Part shown: positions 31,297 to 42,983 of the stretch, piece by piece
Layout of the letters: the number at the start of each line of letters is the position of its first letter
How positions within the stretch are numbered: the stretch's first letter is position 1
Source: Euglena gracilis
Lineage: Eukaryota > Euglenida > Euglenophyceae > Euglenales
Length of the DNA stretch: 64,000 nt
Direction: 5' to 3'
Assembly (NCBI GenBank): GCA_039621445.1
Contig: CP154954.1
Location: 68,700,670 to 68,764,669 of the forward strand
Made by a program: the position numbers and the translations under genes
Notes under the pieces: model-generated
Seen by the model: only the letters and a program-made list of their open reading frames with translations
Told to the model about the DNA's origin: nothing
Database searches by the model: none

Positions 31297-34291
31297 GTCC
31301 AGATTTGGCTAATGCAGATCCTTGTGGCCCCTTGGTGGGAGGGGTCTGCTAGCAGGGCTACCTAATGTATGTACGTACCTAATTTTTCCAAGTGACCGGC
31401 GCAAATCGCCGGAAATTTTTTTTACCCCCAAACCTGCCGAAAATGCCCATTTTTGAGCTTTTTTTTGAGGATTTTTTTTGAGCAAACCCAGCAAAAAAAA
31501 AAACTCATTAAAAGTCCATTTCCACCTTGGTGTGCAAAGCTGGAGGTGTTGTCCCTTCAAAGCCTAAGGGCAGTCCTTGAGGGAAGAAAAAAATTCCCGT
31601 CCCTTGTGGACCGCCCTTGGTTTTGCTGAAATGCTGAACAGCCGAATTGGTACGACTGTTTGTCATCATTTGCGGCACACATGAGTGATGAAGTGAACGC
31701 CCTTCACCCCTGGGTAAATAAATGTTTTCAGCTTCTGGAATTCAAAAAAAATACCCAGTTTTTGCTGACAAACAAAATGCATATAAAATTCTGGCGCAAA
31801 ATGCAGGGGGAAACTTTTTTGGATCCCAGAACCTGAACAAAAAAAATGAGTGCCCTGATTCAAAACCATTTGATCATTCCATGAGACCAGCACAGAGAAT
31901 GTGGGTCACAAAAACCAAGATTAAATCAGGCATTAGATAATCACACGTATTGCATCCCAGCACCAAACAGATGGTGCGGGTTCAACCGTCTTATAATTCC
32001 CAACAACGGAAACGTTATCACTGCCAACACAGTGCATTCCTGGACTGAAGATGAATTGCGAGGCAGACGTGGCTCCCCTGTCAGGCTGGTGCCTGGGCTG
32101 CCCCACCTCATTCCCCGGTCTCAACGAGGCCGGCAAATCCCAAACAAAATCTTGGCCCGGAACCCTCTTAGAGATCACCCGAGCATGTGGCGGGGAGGCT
32201 AAGCCAAATGTTTGGGGACAGAGGACAGGCCCAGGAGGGCGCTTTGCTTGCATCGTCTGACCCACCCAGTTCAGAATACCGCGGATGGCAGGCGAGAACA
32301 ACAACTCACCACTTTCAAAAAAAAAACTCACTCAGGCATTCTTTGAAAACCAATCACCCACTTTCTGCCTGGCCCTGGTCACTCAGGCAAAAAAAAAGCT
32401 CCAAACCAATGAATTCGGCCAAAAAAAAAGACTATTTTTAAATATTTCCTAGGTTTTAAAAAATCAAATATTTTCCGGTGCCCTCGGCACCAGGTGGCCA
32501 CTTTCGGTCGTTGGGGGGGGGGGTTTCCACAACCAAAAACCAGTCAGCCCCCCGAGGCCCCCCCCACCAGGCCTTCCCGTGCAGCCCTGCTTGAGGCATG
32601 TCTGACTCCCAGACTTCTGCCCACCCACCAGATGGGGGTGGGGGGTTGACTCCCCCACGTACCACCCACATAGCCCGTACAATTCTGGCCTTAGTCAATG
32701 GAATGCTCACCAACCCGGGCGGTGGCGTCTCCGGGGATGCACACGCAAAGCACGCCTCCGAAAAACGAGCATCCGCCAGTATTCTTTTCGCCGACTCCCG
32801 TCCGACCCGGGGGGAGGGGGTGCCTTGTGTTACAGGGTCCCTGCCCATGGCAGCCCCCCACCTGTGGAGTGGGCAGGGCAGAACGGGAAGGCCCCCCCCC
32901 ACCCGGGAGGTTGGGGGTCGGGTTCAAGCACCTCTGGTCAGCCATGCCCTTGGGCCCAGCATCGCCCAGCATCGCCCAGCATCGCCTTTGGAGCCCTTGA
33001 AGGTGTACCTATTATGCCTGCTGCTTTTGCCGCTCTAGCCCACTTTTGGTTGCTTTTGGCCATCTTTGGTTGCTTTTTGACCACTTTGACCACTTTTGAC
33101 CACTTTTTGCCCACATTGACCACTTTTGACTGCTTTTGACCACTGTTGCCCACATTTGCTGCCTTTTGACCAATTTTGACTGCTTCTTGACCACTTTTGC
33201 TGCTTTTTGCCCACCTTTGCCCACCTTTGCCCATGTCCAACCACCTTTGCGGCTTTTTGATCACGTTTGCTGTTTTTTGACCGCCTTTGGCCCCTTTTGC
33301 CTGCTTTTTGACCACTTTTGACAACTTTTGTTGCTTTTCAACCACTTTTGTCCACGTTTGCTACTTTTTTGCCCACGTTTGCTACTTTTTGCCCACTTTT
33401 GGCCATTGTTGCTGCTTTTTGATCACTTTCACTTTTTTTTGCCCACTTTTGCTGCTTTTTGACCACTTTTGCCCACTTTTTTACCACTTTCGCTGCTTTC
33501 TGGCCACTTTTACCCCACTTTTGCCTGCTTTTTGACCACTTTTTGACCACTTTTGCTGCTTTTTGCCGGAGGATGTGGTGCAGGCCTGTGAGATGGCAAC
33601 ATCGAGTGCAAGTTGCAAGCCTCTTGCCGGTCAGACAAACAAAGTCCAAAACATTTGTTGTGCTGGAGGGTGGAGGGTGGCACCCCATCTTGTCCATCTA
33701 CATCTTGTCCAGTATCTGCATCTTGTCCAGTATCTGCATCTTGTCTAGCATCTGCATCTTGTCCAGCATCTGCTTCTTGTCCAGTATCTGCATCTTGTCC
33801 ACCATCTACTTCTTGTCCAGTATCTGCATCTTGTCTAGCATCTGCATCTTGTCCAGCATCGGCATCTTGTCCAGCATCGGCATCTTGTAGCATCTCTTGT
33901 CCATCATCTGTCCAGTATTCATCCGTTGGCTCCTGATCAAGCCAAAATAACCACAAAAGCCCAAAAAATGGCCACAAAAAAGCCCAAAATTGCCCACAAA
34001 AAGCCCAAAAAGCAACCAAAATAACCAAAAATTGCCCAAAAACGCCAACAATGTCTACAAAAGATTGTGAAAAATGACCCAAAATCACCAAAAAGGCGCA
34101 AAATGGCCAAAAATGCCATACAATCTGCTCAAAAAAGCCCCAATTAGCCCAATATTTGCCAAATCAGTGATACATAGCCCCCAAATTAGCAAAAATTCAC
34201 CCATTATGGCCAAAAATGGGTGTAAAACTGGAGATTTGTGGGAAAATTATCCCAAAAATAGTTCAATTCTCCAAAATATACAAAAAAAATG

Positions 34292-35025
34292 CAGGGATTT
34301 GTGCTTATCCTTTTTGGGGGGGTCAAATTCTTATCCGTAGTTATCCGTAGTTATCCGTAGTTATCCTTATTTGCTAAAATACCCTTCCTGGCAGGGGATA
34401 TCCATCTAGAAATGGCTGCAATTGAAAGGATGAAGAGAGTTGATCATCATTAACCTCAGGAATGCCTAAAAATTCGTGAAATATGACAATCTAAACACAA
34501 AACGACAAGCATCCAAGGCAGATGGAAACGACAATGTCCGGTGTGGGTCTTTTAATCTTTCATCCACCATTCTTCACAAGCACCGTTGCAGAACATGCCA
34601 ACGGCTGCCTGCCGGACGTTAGACGACATCTTCTGTCGGTTTTTAACATCAATGACACCGGCCAAACTGAAAGAAAGCTATCTCTTTATAGGATGCACGC
34701 CGCCAAATGGAAAATTGTTGTGAAAAAAAGCTGAAGAAAAGGGCTGCTTGAAAAACCGTTCAATCAACACTAGAGACAGGAAAACAGACATAAAGAAAAA
34801 CAGGCTCAGAAAGGGGGGGTCACGTTGAGCCCAGAAAGGCCCAATGTCTCTGCGGCTATGTACAGAAGAACGTAGTTATCCGTAGTTATCCTTATTTGGA
34901 CATTTTGGCTCATCCGTAGTTATCCGTAGTTATCCATTTTTATCCGTATTTGGGGGTTTCGGGCTTATCCGTAGTTATCCGTAGTTATCCGTAGTTATCC
35001 ATTTCAGGATAAGCACAAATCCCTG
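34292..35025 (-). mobile_element. hAT-type element, copy 2 of 28911-29643
   Basis: Same 19-bp terminal repeats, flanks and decamers. The dimerisation-domain relic is open here where copy 1 has a stop. Confidence 0.88.
34580..34695 (-). pseudogene. hAT transposase C-terminal domain relic, copy in duplication 2
   Basis: The minus strand reads LSFSLAGVIDVKNRQKMSSN and then VRQAAVGMFCNGACEEW without interruption. FSxAG, KxRQ and M-S-x-x-V/L are the dimerisation-domain landmarks. A stop lies immediately upstream, and the rest of the transposase is absent. Confidence 0.7.
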
Positions 35026-35754
35026 AAAAATGCCAGCATCGCCCTGCATCGCCCAGCATCGCCCAGCATCGGAACCCCACCTCTGGTCTCCAAAAATCCA
35101 GCATCGCCCAGCATCGCCCAGCATCGCCCTGCATCATCAGAGGTGCTTGGTCGGGTTGACCCCCCACCCACCACAACATTTTCACCAATTTTGGGAAAAT
35201 GGGGATTTTAGGGGAATTTTTCGAAATTTTTTTTGATGAAAATGAACCCAAAATACATGATTTTGTGATGGAAAACAACATTTTCTTGTTCACAAAAAAA
35301 TCTCAAAAATTTCAGGCTTAACAATTGGTAGTTTTCAGAAGGGGGGGTGAAAAAAACGCCCCAGGGGCAGGCTGTACAGGAAGGCCAGGTGGGGTCACCC
35401 CCCACCTGGGAAGTCAGGGGTCGCCCCCCCACCCCACAGCAACCCACAAAGAGACCAAATTTCGGAACATTCAAATTTTGCTGAGGTTTTTTCTCTTTGG
35501 ATTTTTTTTGGATTTTCAATGGCATTTTTTGCTTCAAAAACCTCTCAAAATCAAAATTTTGAGAAAATGTTGAAATTTTGGAAGGTGTGAAAAAAACGGG
35601 GTTTGGGGGGTTTGGGGAAGGTGCCGGGAAAAATTATTGTGGGTCCAAAAATTGGTGTTCCCGGAAATACGGGAAGAGGTGGTGGGGGGGGGGGTCGACC
35701 CAACCACCACCCTGTTTGGCCGATTCCCGTTCTGCCCTGGGAATGGGGGGGGGG

Positions 35755-36574
35755 TTGGTTTTGGGTCCCAGTGCCTGCCAACCAAGCTAATTTCCCCCTG
35801 AACAATGGCATTTTCGGGACCCCGGCGCGGGGGGGGGGGATATCAGAGGCCTTTGGAAAAACTGCAGAAAAATTGCGGAAATTGTGGTTCTTGGGATTTT
35901 GCACACTTCTGCTGGAGGGGACTTTGAAAATATGGGTGTGAGCTTTGAGCCGTTATTCACGTTTTTCTACAACAAAAAGGTCCAAAAACGGGACTTTGTA
36001 ATTCTGGAAAAATAGAATTTTTTGGGTGAAAAATCCAAAAACGACAAAAAAAACGAACATTTGGTATCAGGTAAAAGCTGGTACAGGATGCAAAATTTTT
36101 ATAAATTGAAATTATTTCCTAACAGAAATTGGTATAAAAAGGCTGAAAAATGCCCAAAAATTTCAAAATTTTGTCAAACTTTGAAAATTTTGGCACATTT
36201 TGGCAAATTTGCGACAATAATAACAAAAAAAGCACCCGGGTTCCCTTGTCAAACATTCAAAGCACATCCGGAATTCATTTCGTCTTCCATCTCAGGTTCA
36301 TGCGTAATATTTGCAAAAATTGAAGAAAAAAATGCGGAAAAATTGCCGAAAATTGTGCAAAATTGTGGACATTGCGGAAAATTGCGGATCCCTCCCCAGC
36401 CCCTTTGGTATCACGGGGTGGGCTGTAACGCTGCCCACCCCAAAACCTCCACCTTTGGGTCAAAAATGCCAAACCCCAATGCCTGCCTGCCCATACCACT
36501 CACTCCTCCACAGGCCCATACCACTCACTCCTCCACAGGAGGGGCAACTTTCCTTGAAAAGAAACCTGGCAGCT
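35755..36574. other. No supported gene
   Basis: Contains AGGATGCAAAATTTTTATAA and GAAATTATTTCCTAACAGAAATT-like sequence (36085-36135). This is a third, more diverged relative of 38725-38775 and 62405-62450. Otherwise A-rich DNA. A CCATACCACTCACTCCTCCACAGG direct repeat is at 36490-36538. Confidence 0.4.
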
Positions 36575-37189
36575 AGGCGTCAAAGCTTCTGCGCTGCAAG
36601 CACTGTGGAACAACAATCCATTTCATTCAGGCACATCGTTGAAAGGAAGCAGAGCACCCATCAAGCGGTCCGCGGAAATTCTCTGAGGGTACAACATTGC
36701 CCAGCATTGGGAAAGATTGTGTCACTATGAGGCGTGGCTGTCTGGCGCTTTGCCAGAAGACCTCGGGTCGGAAGCCATGCCATAGCTGGGGTGGGAGGGA
36801 GGGCACTTTCACTTCTCAAGAAGCCAGCAGCAGCTTCTGCAATGATTGGAAATAGCATCCTGAATCAAAAGAACAGGAAAAAACCTCACTCCCACATTGG
36901 GGCAGGGACACCAGCTCCTTCAGTCGGTTGGTTTCATTGGACAACCAGCAAAACCGTGACAGCAGCGTACAACAACAGGACCGAGCAATATGGCATGGTC
37001 GTTAGATTTCACGTGATTGTGCGTGCACTGGAGTGTGAAGGTTTTTAAAGATTCGCAGATACGGCGTTGTCTCCGAGACAAGGGAGCAACATCCGCATAC
37101 ACTGAATGATGTGCACTCAGACTAATTTCCCGTGTGCCTTTATATCCAACACTTTTGGGAAAATCAAAATTCTTGTGACTGAAAAAAAA

Positions 37190-37294
37190 CCATGCACATG
37201 CGCATGCATGTGTGCGCATGCATGCATGTGTGTGCGTGTGTGTACGTGTGTGTGCGTGCCTGCGTGCATGCATGCATGCATGCGCGCGCCTGTG

Positions 37295-37326
<32 letters not shown>

Positions 37327-37380
37327 TGCGTGTGTGCATGTGCGCGCACGCGCGCGCGTGTGTGTGTGTGCATTCACATA
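37190..37380. repeat. TG/CG/TGCA microsatellite
   Basis: Alternating purine-pyrimidine DNA (TGTGCG, GCATGCATGCATG, TGCGTGCG) of Z-DNA-forming type. Equivalent to the longer (GT)n at 60635-60840 in duplication copy B. Confidence 0.9.
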
Positions 37381-39262
37381 TGCACACTCAAGCACCACAT
37401 CAAGCACACCACGAAACGCAAATAAAGGTGCATTGGCAGAACCAACACAACGCATAACCCAAAAGCATCTTTTGAAGAGGGAAAGAACACATCATGGAGG
37501 TTGCAATTCATTGGGTCGGGGCACAGGAGGTGTGCCCCCCCTTCGGTGCCAGGCATTTACGGTTCGGCCCGTCAAAATCAGCCCCATTGAGTCGCTTTTC
37601 GGGGCCTCCTCCAGAACAGTGCCGCAAAAAAAACCACTTTGGCGAAACAGGCTGAGGGGCGTTGATTGCAGAACGCCAGTGATGGAAAAGCAAATGAGCA
37701 ATCAACTGGATGCCCAGGGAGCAAACCCATATGTATCGCCGACGTTTCCGCTTGGATAATTGAAATACAGGGGGGGGGGGGGTCGACCCCCCACCACCCA
37801 CCACAGCACCGCACAAAGAGAATTACTCTGGCACCGAAGGAAAACCTTGCCCAGAAAATCGGCGCCTGCAGAAATACAGGAAGGGAAATACGGAATGCCG
37901 AACTACAATCCGTACAAAATGACAGGAAACAAAGGGTGGGAAACTACCCAATTTTTTCCATCATTTTTCCCCCCTTCCGCAGTCAAATCTCACACAAAGA
38001 CGATGGGGTATGAAATTTGGCCAACTTTTCCCCGAAAATGGCCAAAAATCGCGAAAAATGCTTAAAAAACACCTTTCAAAAATTTTTCGTGCCTTTGGTG
38101 TCGAAAAGTATATCCCCCCCTGGGGTTTCCCCTCCACGGGGGGAGCTCGGCCGGACCCACCCACCCTCCCCCCCCCCGGGGTCCAAGGCTTTAAAAAAAA
38201 CCCCCTGCCTGCCAGCCCAATGCACCTACCGCCGGAGGGGGGGGGGTGAATTTTGTTAAAAAGCAGGCTGAAGCAAACTCACTATGAGGTGAATACGTAT
38301 TGACAAAAACTTTTGGCCCAAGAATTGGGGGAAAACGAGGAATTTTTTTAAAATCAAAAAAAATCTCCAGCAATCGAAAAAATGACCAAAAACACAGAAC
38401 AAATGCAAAAATACCACAAACAGGGGGGAATTGATGTCGGAGGCTTTCAGAAAATTGCGGAAAAATTGCGGGAAAATTGCGGAAATTGCGGTTTTTGGAA
38501 TTAGTACACTTCTGCTGGAGGGGATTTCACAAATTTGGTCATATTGCAATACGGTGTCAATTTTGAACCATTACTGCCATAATTTTTTTTTACAATAAAA
38601 AGGTCCAAAAGCATGATTTTTGTCATTTCGGGAACATACTGATTCTCAGAAATAGGGAATTTCTTCGGTGAAAAAATTGAAAATGGAAACAAAATTAACG
38701 AGATTTTGGTTTCAGGAAAAACCTTGTCCAGGATGCAGAATTTTTCGAAGTCGGAATTATTTCCCAGCAGAAATTGAGAAAAAAACTTTTAAAAAAAACA
38801 TGGCAAATTTGGCAAATTCGCCACAAAATAACAAAAAAAGCACCTGGGTTCTGGGTTCCCTTGTGAAACGGTCAAAGAATGGCCAGAACTCATTTCACCT
38901 TCCATCTCAGGTTCATGCGGACAAATTGCGGAAAGCGAAAAAGTTGCAGAAAAATTGCAGAAATTGCGGAAAATTTGCTGTTTTCAATTCCCCTTATGCA
39001 CAAAAAAAAACAAAACTTTCCAAAATACTTTCCAAAATAGCAAAAACACAAAAAAAAACGTGTTTTGTTTCCCCTCTGGCTGTAGTGTTGTGTTGTGGCG
39101 TTGTGTGACATGAAGGTGCAGCAACAAGCGTGCTGTCCTGTGCACATGTACCCATATGCGCGACATGTGCGCAAACATCCATGAAATAGGCGGGTGAATG
39201 TTGTCAGTTAGTGCATAGCCTCAGACGGTGGGCGCAAAGCAACCTTGGACACCGTCCTGGCC

Positions 39263-39418
39263 TCATGCCTTGGGGATCACGACCCCCGGGGCCGGGTTGG
39301 GCTTCCATCCAAATGCCGTCTCCGCCCGGCTCACCACCTCCTCGGCGATGGCCATGCTGGCAGTGCAGGCGGGGGACGGCGCGTTGCGGACGTGGAGCGA
39401 CCCCACGCACCACCCGGG
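39263..39418 (-). CDS. L2HGDH: L-2-hydroxyglutarate dehydrogenase, last exon (copy B)
   Basis: The acceptor GCCAAGTGCAG|CCCGGG opens 51 codons to TGA at 39263-39265. The reading is PGWCVGSLHVRNAPSPACTA, then SMAIAEEVVSRAETAFGWKP, then a short tail ending VVIPKA. LHVRNAPSPAxTxSxAI is the conserved C-terminal block of L2HGDH, where the FAD domain closes. It joins the exon at 41860-41925 at phase 0. A second copy at 62923-63078 keeps length and frame and differs at two first-block residues (P/R and C/S), while the flanks have diverged. Confidence 0.9.
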   Translation of the reverse strand, partial: PGWCVGSLHVRNAPSPACTASMAIAEEVVSRAETAFGWKPNPAPGVVIPKA

Positions 39419-39488
39419 CTGCACTTGGCAAACCCCGGGGGGGGGGGGGGACGCCACAGGGGTCCTCAAAAAAAAAAACGCGAGGCAG

Positions 39489-39503
39489 AGGTTAGGGTTA
39501 GGG
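39489..39503. repeat. Two TTAGGG units (interstitial)
   Basis: GTTAGGGTTAGGGTC occurs once. Two units are too few to call a telomere, and the matching place in the 63-kb copy lacks them. Confidence 0.6.
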
Positions 39504-40738
39504 TCCCCCCCGGTCCAGAGAAAGTGTCCAGACTTTCTAGGATTTCTGGGCTTCCGGCGCCGGAAGTGCCTTGGCCAAGTGCCCAGGAACTTTTGACCAT
39601 GTGTCCTACCCCCCTCGGGGGGGGGGGTCGGTTCTGGGGGTGCCTTTGGAGTGCCTGCCCAGGCAAGCATCCCTCCCATGGGGGGAGGTGTATGAAACAT
39701 TCAGGTTCATGTGGCAGAGCTCATGGGGGGAGACTGAATCCACAGGGGGGTCGCATATTTTGGGGCGCGGCACGGAGGCACTGACTCAATCGAGGTGACC
39801 AACTGGGCAATTTTGGGCAGTTCTCGCCCAAATTGTTCACATTGACTGATTGAGATGTTCACACAGAGATTGAGGAGCCTCCACCGCCAGCAGTGACAGC
39901 AGTGACAGCAGTGACGGTGACAGGGGTCGCCATCATGCGTTGCCCAAGTTTGGGGTCAAACACCTCCCATTCCAGTGTGGACCACCCACCCCCAGCCTGC
40001 GATGCATTTCGATTGGCAAAACGGGGAAAAGTCACAAACAGAAAATCTTGGCTCTGACACAAATGGCCTGAGAATTGCACAAAGGGCTGTGACAGAGCTG
40101 GCTGAATGGTGGGAGGTCGAAATTCAAAATTTGCAAAAGAACCTCATTTTCTGTCACCCCCACCACTTCAGCAACACTGTAGCCAGCACCCTTTTCCACT
40201 GCCGGCCCGACTGCTCCTGGGGCCTTTGAAGATCTTTGGTTTTGAGGACACACATGAACTTCAAAGGTGCACAGTTGTCCCAAGTGATCCAAACGGAAGC
40301 ATTGCAACTCTTGCATAATTTCACATCCTCCTTCTCCTCACTTGTGGCTGCTTGCACGATGGTGTTTGCTGCATTTCCCTTACATTACACAGTTCATGTC
40401 AAATCCCCCCTACCTGCCGCCCATTTCCTGACTTTCCCCCCACATGATCAAATGTGTGTATTAGCAGTTCAACTGCCAGCATTGTTCCTTGGTGGGAGAA
40501 TGCCGCTCTGAAGCCCAAATTTTGTGCATAAATATGTGTTCTGGGGGGGGGGTGCGATGGCAAAAAAAAAAATGTCAAACGAAGATTGGGGTCCAACGAA
40601 GAAAGACAGGGCTCACGATACTCAGAAAAAAAAGTTTGGGGGTTTTGGTGGCTGTTAAACAAAACAGGCAAATTCTGGTGCTTTTTAAATGACACATTAC
40701 CTCAGGCTTCTTTTTAAGGCCCCCCGGGGTCCCCCCAC

Positions 40739-41492
40739 CAGGGTTCGATATAAGGACAGGTGGGGGGGTCCGGACCCCCCCTTGCGGGCCAGGAGGGGGG
40801 GGGGTGGGGGGGACACCCCCCCACCTAAACAGTGGCGCGGTCTGGGTGACCGAAAATTTTTGACCCCCCAAAACGACCAAAAGTGCCACTTTGGGCACTT
40901 TTTGGGCAAAAATGTGCCAAAAATGCAAAAAATTTTCGGCGCAAAGCGCCGGAGGAAAAATTGGACCCTTTTGGGGGGGGGGGGTCCCGGATACCCCCCC
41001 AGGGTCGGTTCAGACCCCCCTGGCAGGTGGGATTTTGGATTTGGATTTGTAGTGCCCCGCGTTGCCGTGCGGTGCCTCCAGCCGTGGGCGTACACAAGCA
41101 CCACTCAGGAGGGCACCCCCGGAGCCCGGGCATTAAGATTTAATGTGGGATTTTGGGATTTGGTTGGGGGTTCGCCTGTGGGGGTGTGTGGGGTTTGGTG
41201 TCCAGAGGGTAAATAGAGTGAGTTGCGAAAACTAGAGAGTACCGTAAAAGTACCGAGGGGTGGGGGATAGGGAAAAAAAACGTGGGTGAACAGTGGGAGG
41301 GAATGACACAAGTGGCGCGGAGAGGAAAACCGGAAATGCATAGGCAGGGTGTCCAAAGGAAAGGGCGAGCATGAGACACCCTGGCAGGTGGGGGGGGGTG
41401 CCCCCCCCCCCCCCTGCGGGGCGGGGGGGGGGGGGGGGGGGGGGGGACACCCCCCACCTAAACCATGTACGCCCTCCTTATATCAAACCCTG
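40739..41492. mobile_element. Nested element, 754 bp, perfect 8-bp TSD CCCCCCAC
   Basis: CAGGGTTCGATATAAGG and CCTTATATCAAACCCTG form the ends, with CCCCCCAC on both sides. The interior holds TTTTCGGCGCAAAGCGCCGG and a 280-bp unit (41031-41310) also found at 47075-47350. Confidence 0.93.
41031..41345. repeat. Dispersed unit shared with 47075-47370
   Basis: GGATTTGTAGTGCCCCGC, CCTCCAGCCGTGGGCGTACA, GCCCGGGCATTAAGATTT and GAAAACTAGAGAGTACCGTA occur in the same order at both places. In this copy it lies between two CCTGGCAGGTGGG repeats (about 41019 and 41379). Confidence 0.85.
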
Positions 41493-41859
41493 CCCCCCAC
41501 CCAGCCAGCCCGGGGACCGCGGTGGGGGGGGGACCCCAAAATCGGGCCGTCCGAAAGCACTTCGCGCCGAAACCCATGTCAGGCCCCCCCACCGGGTCTT
41601 CTGACTTAAAAAAGAAGCCTGCATTACCTCCCTTTTTTGGGGGCACATTAATAAATTTGGGCAAATTTTTTTGGTAATTTATCTTACAAAACAAACAAGG
41701 TTTGGGGGAATCCACAAGGAAAGCAGGCGGGATTCCGCGCAAAAACCAGTGCGGGCACCCACGCTTCGGGCGGCGACCACAACAAAGAATGCCCAAACCA
41801 TTGCCTGGAGGACGACTCCCCTCTCCCTCACCCCCTCCCTCGCGGTGGGGCGTGGCCAC

Positions 41860-41925
41860 TTTGCCGTTCAGGGCCCCGGTCTCGAAGATGAAGTCACTGG
41901 CGGGGTTGCCATAGTTGTCCAGCAC
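41860..41925 (-). CDS. L2HGDH: L-2-hydroxyglutarate dehydrogenase, penultimate exon
   Basis: 22 codons between CACCACACAG|GTGCTG and GGCAAA|GTGGCC, reading VLDNYGNPASDFIFETGALN then GK. In the family this is the segment following the …GVRAQ block, with the D-x-x-G-N-x-x-x-D-F-x-F pattern just before the C-terminal HVRNAPSPA block. It joins the exon at 42900-42983 (…GVMAQ) and the exon at 39263-39418 (PGWCVGSLHV…) at phase 0. The intron between this exon and the last one is about 2.4 kb and carries a 919-bp nested MITE. Confidence 0.88.
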
Positions 41926-41989
41926 CTGTGTGGTGTGCAGGGGTGGGGGGGGGACGCAACCAGTAGCCTCAAAAAAACGTGACACAAAA

Positions 41990-42890
41990 AAAAACGCAAA
42001 CCGCAATTGCGCAAATTCGCAAAAAAAAAAACAACGCAAAATCGCAAATAAAAAAGAACAGCAAAGAAAAACACAAAAAAAACACAAAAAAAAACGTTGT
42101 TATATGTAAAATCCTTTGGGAGATTCTCTGGGATGCACACTATCTGCTGGAGAAGACTAATAAAATTTTCGGCTCTGCTGGGTAAAAATTTCTGTTTTGC
42201 ATGAAAATAAGCATTTCATTGACCAAAAAAAGAGCAAGAATGACAAAAAATAAACATATTTTCGGTATTGAGATAAAATAGGGCCGAAAAGAAGAACTTT
42301 TCATTGTCAAAAATTTTTCCAGCAAAAATCCAAAATCACCAGGGGAAAAAAAAGCATGAAAAAAACACGAAAAAAAACGCAAAAAAACGAATTTTGTGAA
42401 AATTGAAAACTGCAAAAAAAAAAAAACGCAAAAAAAGCGCTGGTGTTGGGCGAATCTTTACGATGCACCGTGCACTGATGTTGTGCCTTTGTTTCTGTGC
42501 CCCCTTTCAGGGTGAATTTGACCAACCTTTGCGGCGTCTGTGGTGTGGGTGCCCACCCAGGCAGACAGTGGGGTTATGCCAGAATTTCGCCCCAAAAATG
42601 GCTTGTTTAAGCATTTCCGGTGCTTCCAAACCAATGTGGACACATTAGGTGCATGGGAAATAAACAAAATAAACTAACATCAAAACACCCCAATTTTAAC
42701 TTGAAAGAGAAGTTATCCAAAAAAATGTCAAAAAATTCTCTGACTCTGTCCACAATTTGTTGTCCTTTTGCTCAGAACCATACACACAACCCCGAAAAAT
42801 AATAAAAATAATTAAGTCAGTGGCAGACATGCATGCACATTCCATGCTCACACCGCATACACCAACACATACAATGCAATAGCACATGGT
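41990..42890 (-). other. L2HGDH intron between exons 42900-42983 and 41860-41925
   Basis: A-rich intron with AAAAACGCAAA repeats (41985-42100 and 42355-42440). No terminal repeats or target duplication were recognised. Confidence 0.65.
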
Positions 42891-42899
42891 GCATCATAC

Positions 42900-42983
42900 C
42901 TGTGCCATGACTCCAGAGAAGCTGGGCTCTGTCTGCTCCAGTTTCAAGCTGGGGATCATGCGCTGCGCCTGGGCCAGGAACGC
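42900..42983 (-). CDS. L2HGDH: L-2-hydroxyglutarate dehydrogenase, antepenultimate exon
   Basis: 28 codons between ATCCGCAG|GCGTTC and GCACAG|GTATGA, reading AFLAQAQRMIPSLKLEQTEP then SFSGVMAQ. This corresponds to the helix and loop (…LQKFIPEI…GVRAQ… in animal enzymes) preceding the C-terminal strands. Phase 0 on both sides, compatible with its neighbours at 45925-46012 and 41860-41925. Codons are GC3-rich in contrast to the A-rich introns. Confidence 0.85.

Larger units (their letters stand above)
30375..35754. repeat. 5.4-kb tandem duplication, copy 2
   Basis: Collinear with 24978-30374. Substitutions cluster at 31009-31130 (poly-G/poly-C arm of the MITE) and 34605-34635 (hAT relic), against near identity elsewhere. 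Similarity ends in the poly-G run at 35754, the same sequence context as the junction at 30374. Confidence 0.95.
36575..40320. repeat. Diverged segmental duplication, copy A (with 60040-64000)
   Basis: Collinear blocks are shared with 60.0-64.0 kb: the GCGGTCCGCGGAAATT region, a TG-rich microsatellite, AACACATCATGGAGGTTGCA, AGAGAATTACTC, TTATTTCCCAGCAGAAATT, the last L2HGDH exon, and GCAGTGACAGCAGTGACAG. Noncoding parts differ by many indels and by different inserted elements. The exon is nearly unchanged. Confidence 0.85.
40703..41621. mobile_element. MITE, 919 bp, perfect 8-bp TSD CATTACCT, host of a nested element
   Basis: CAGGCTTCTTTTTAAGGC at the left and CTTAAAAAAGAAGCCTG at the right are flanked by CATTACCT on both sides. 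The outer element itself is only about 165 bp; the rest is a nested insertion (40739-41492). It lies in the intron between L2HGDH exons 41860-41925 and 39263-39418. Confidence 0.95.

Noticed and set aside
39489-39503. Telomere (TTAGGG)
   Set aside because: Only two units, internal to the contig and missing from the paralogous copy.
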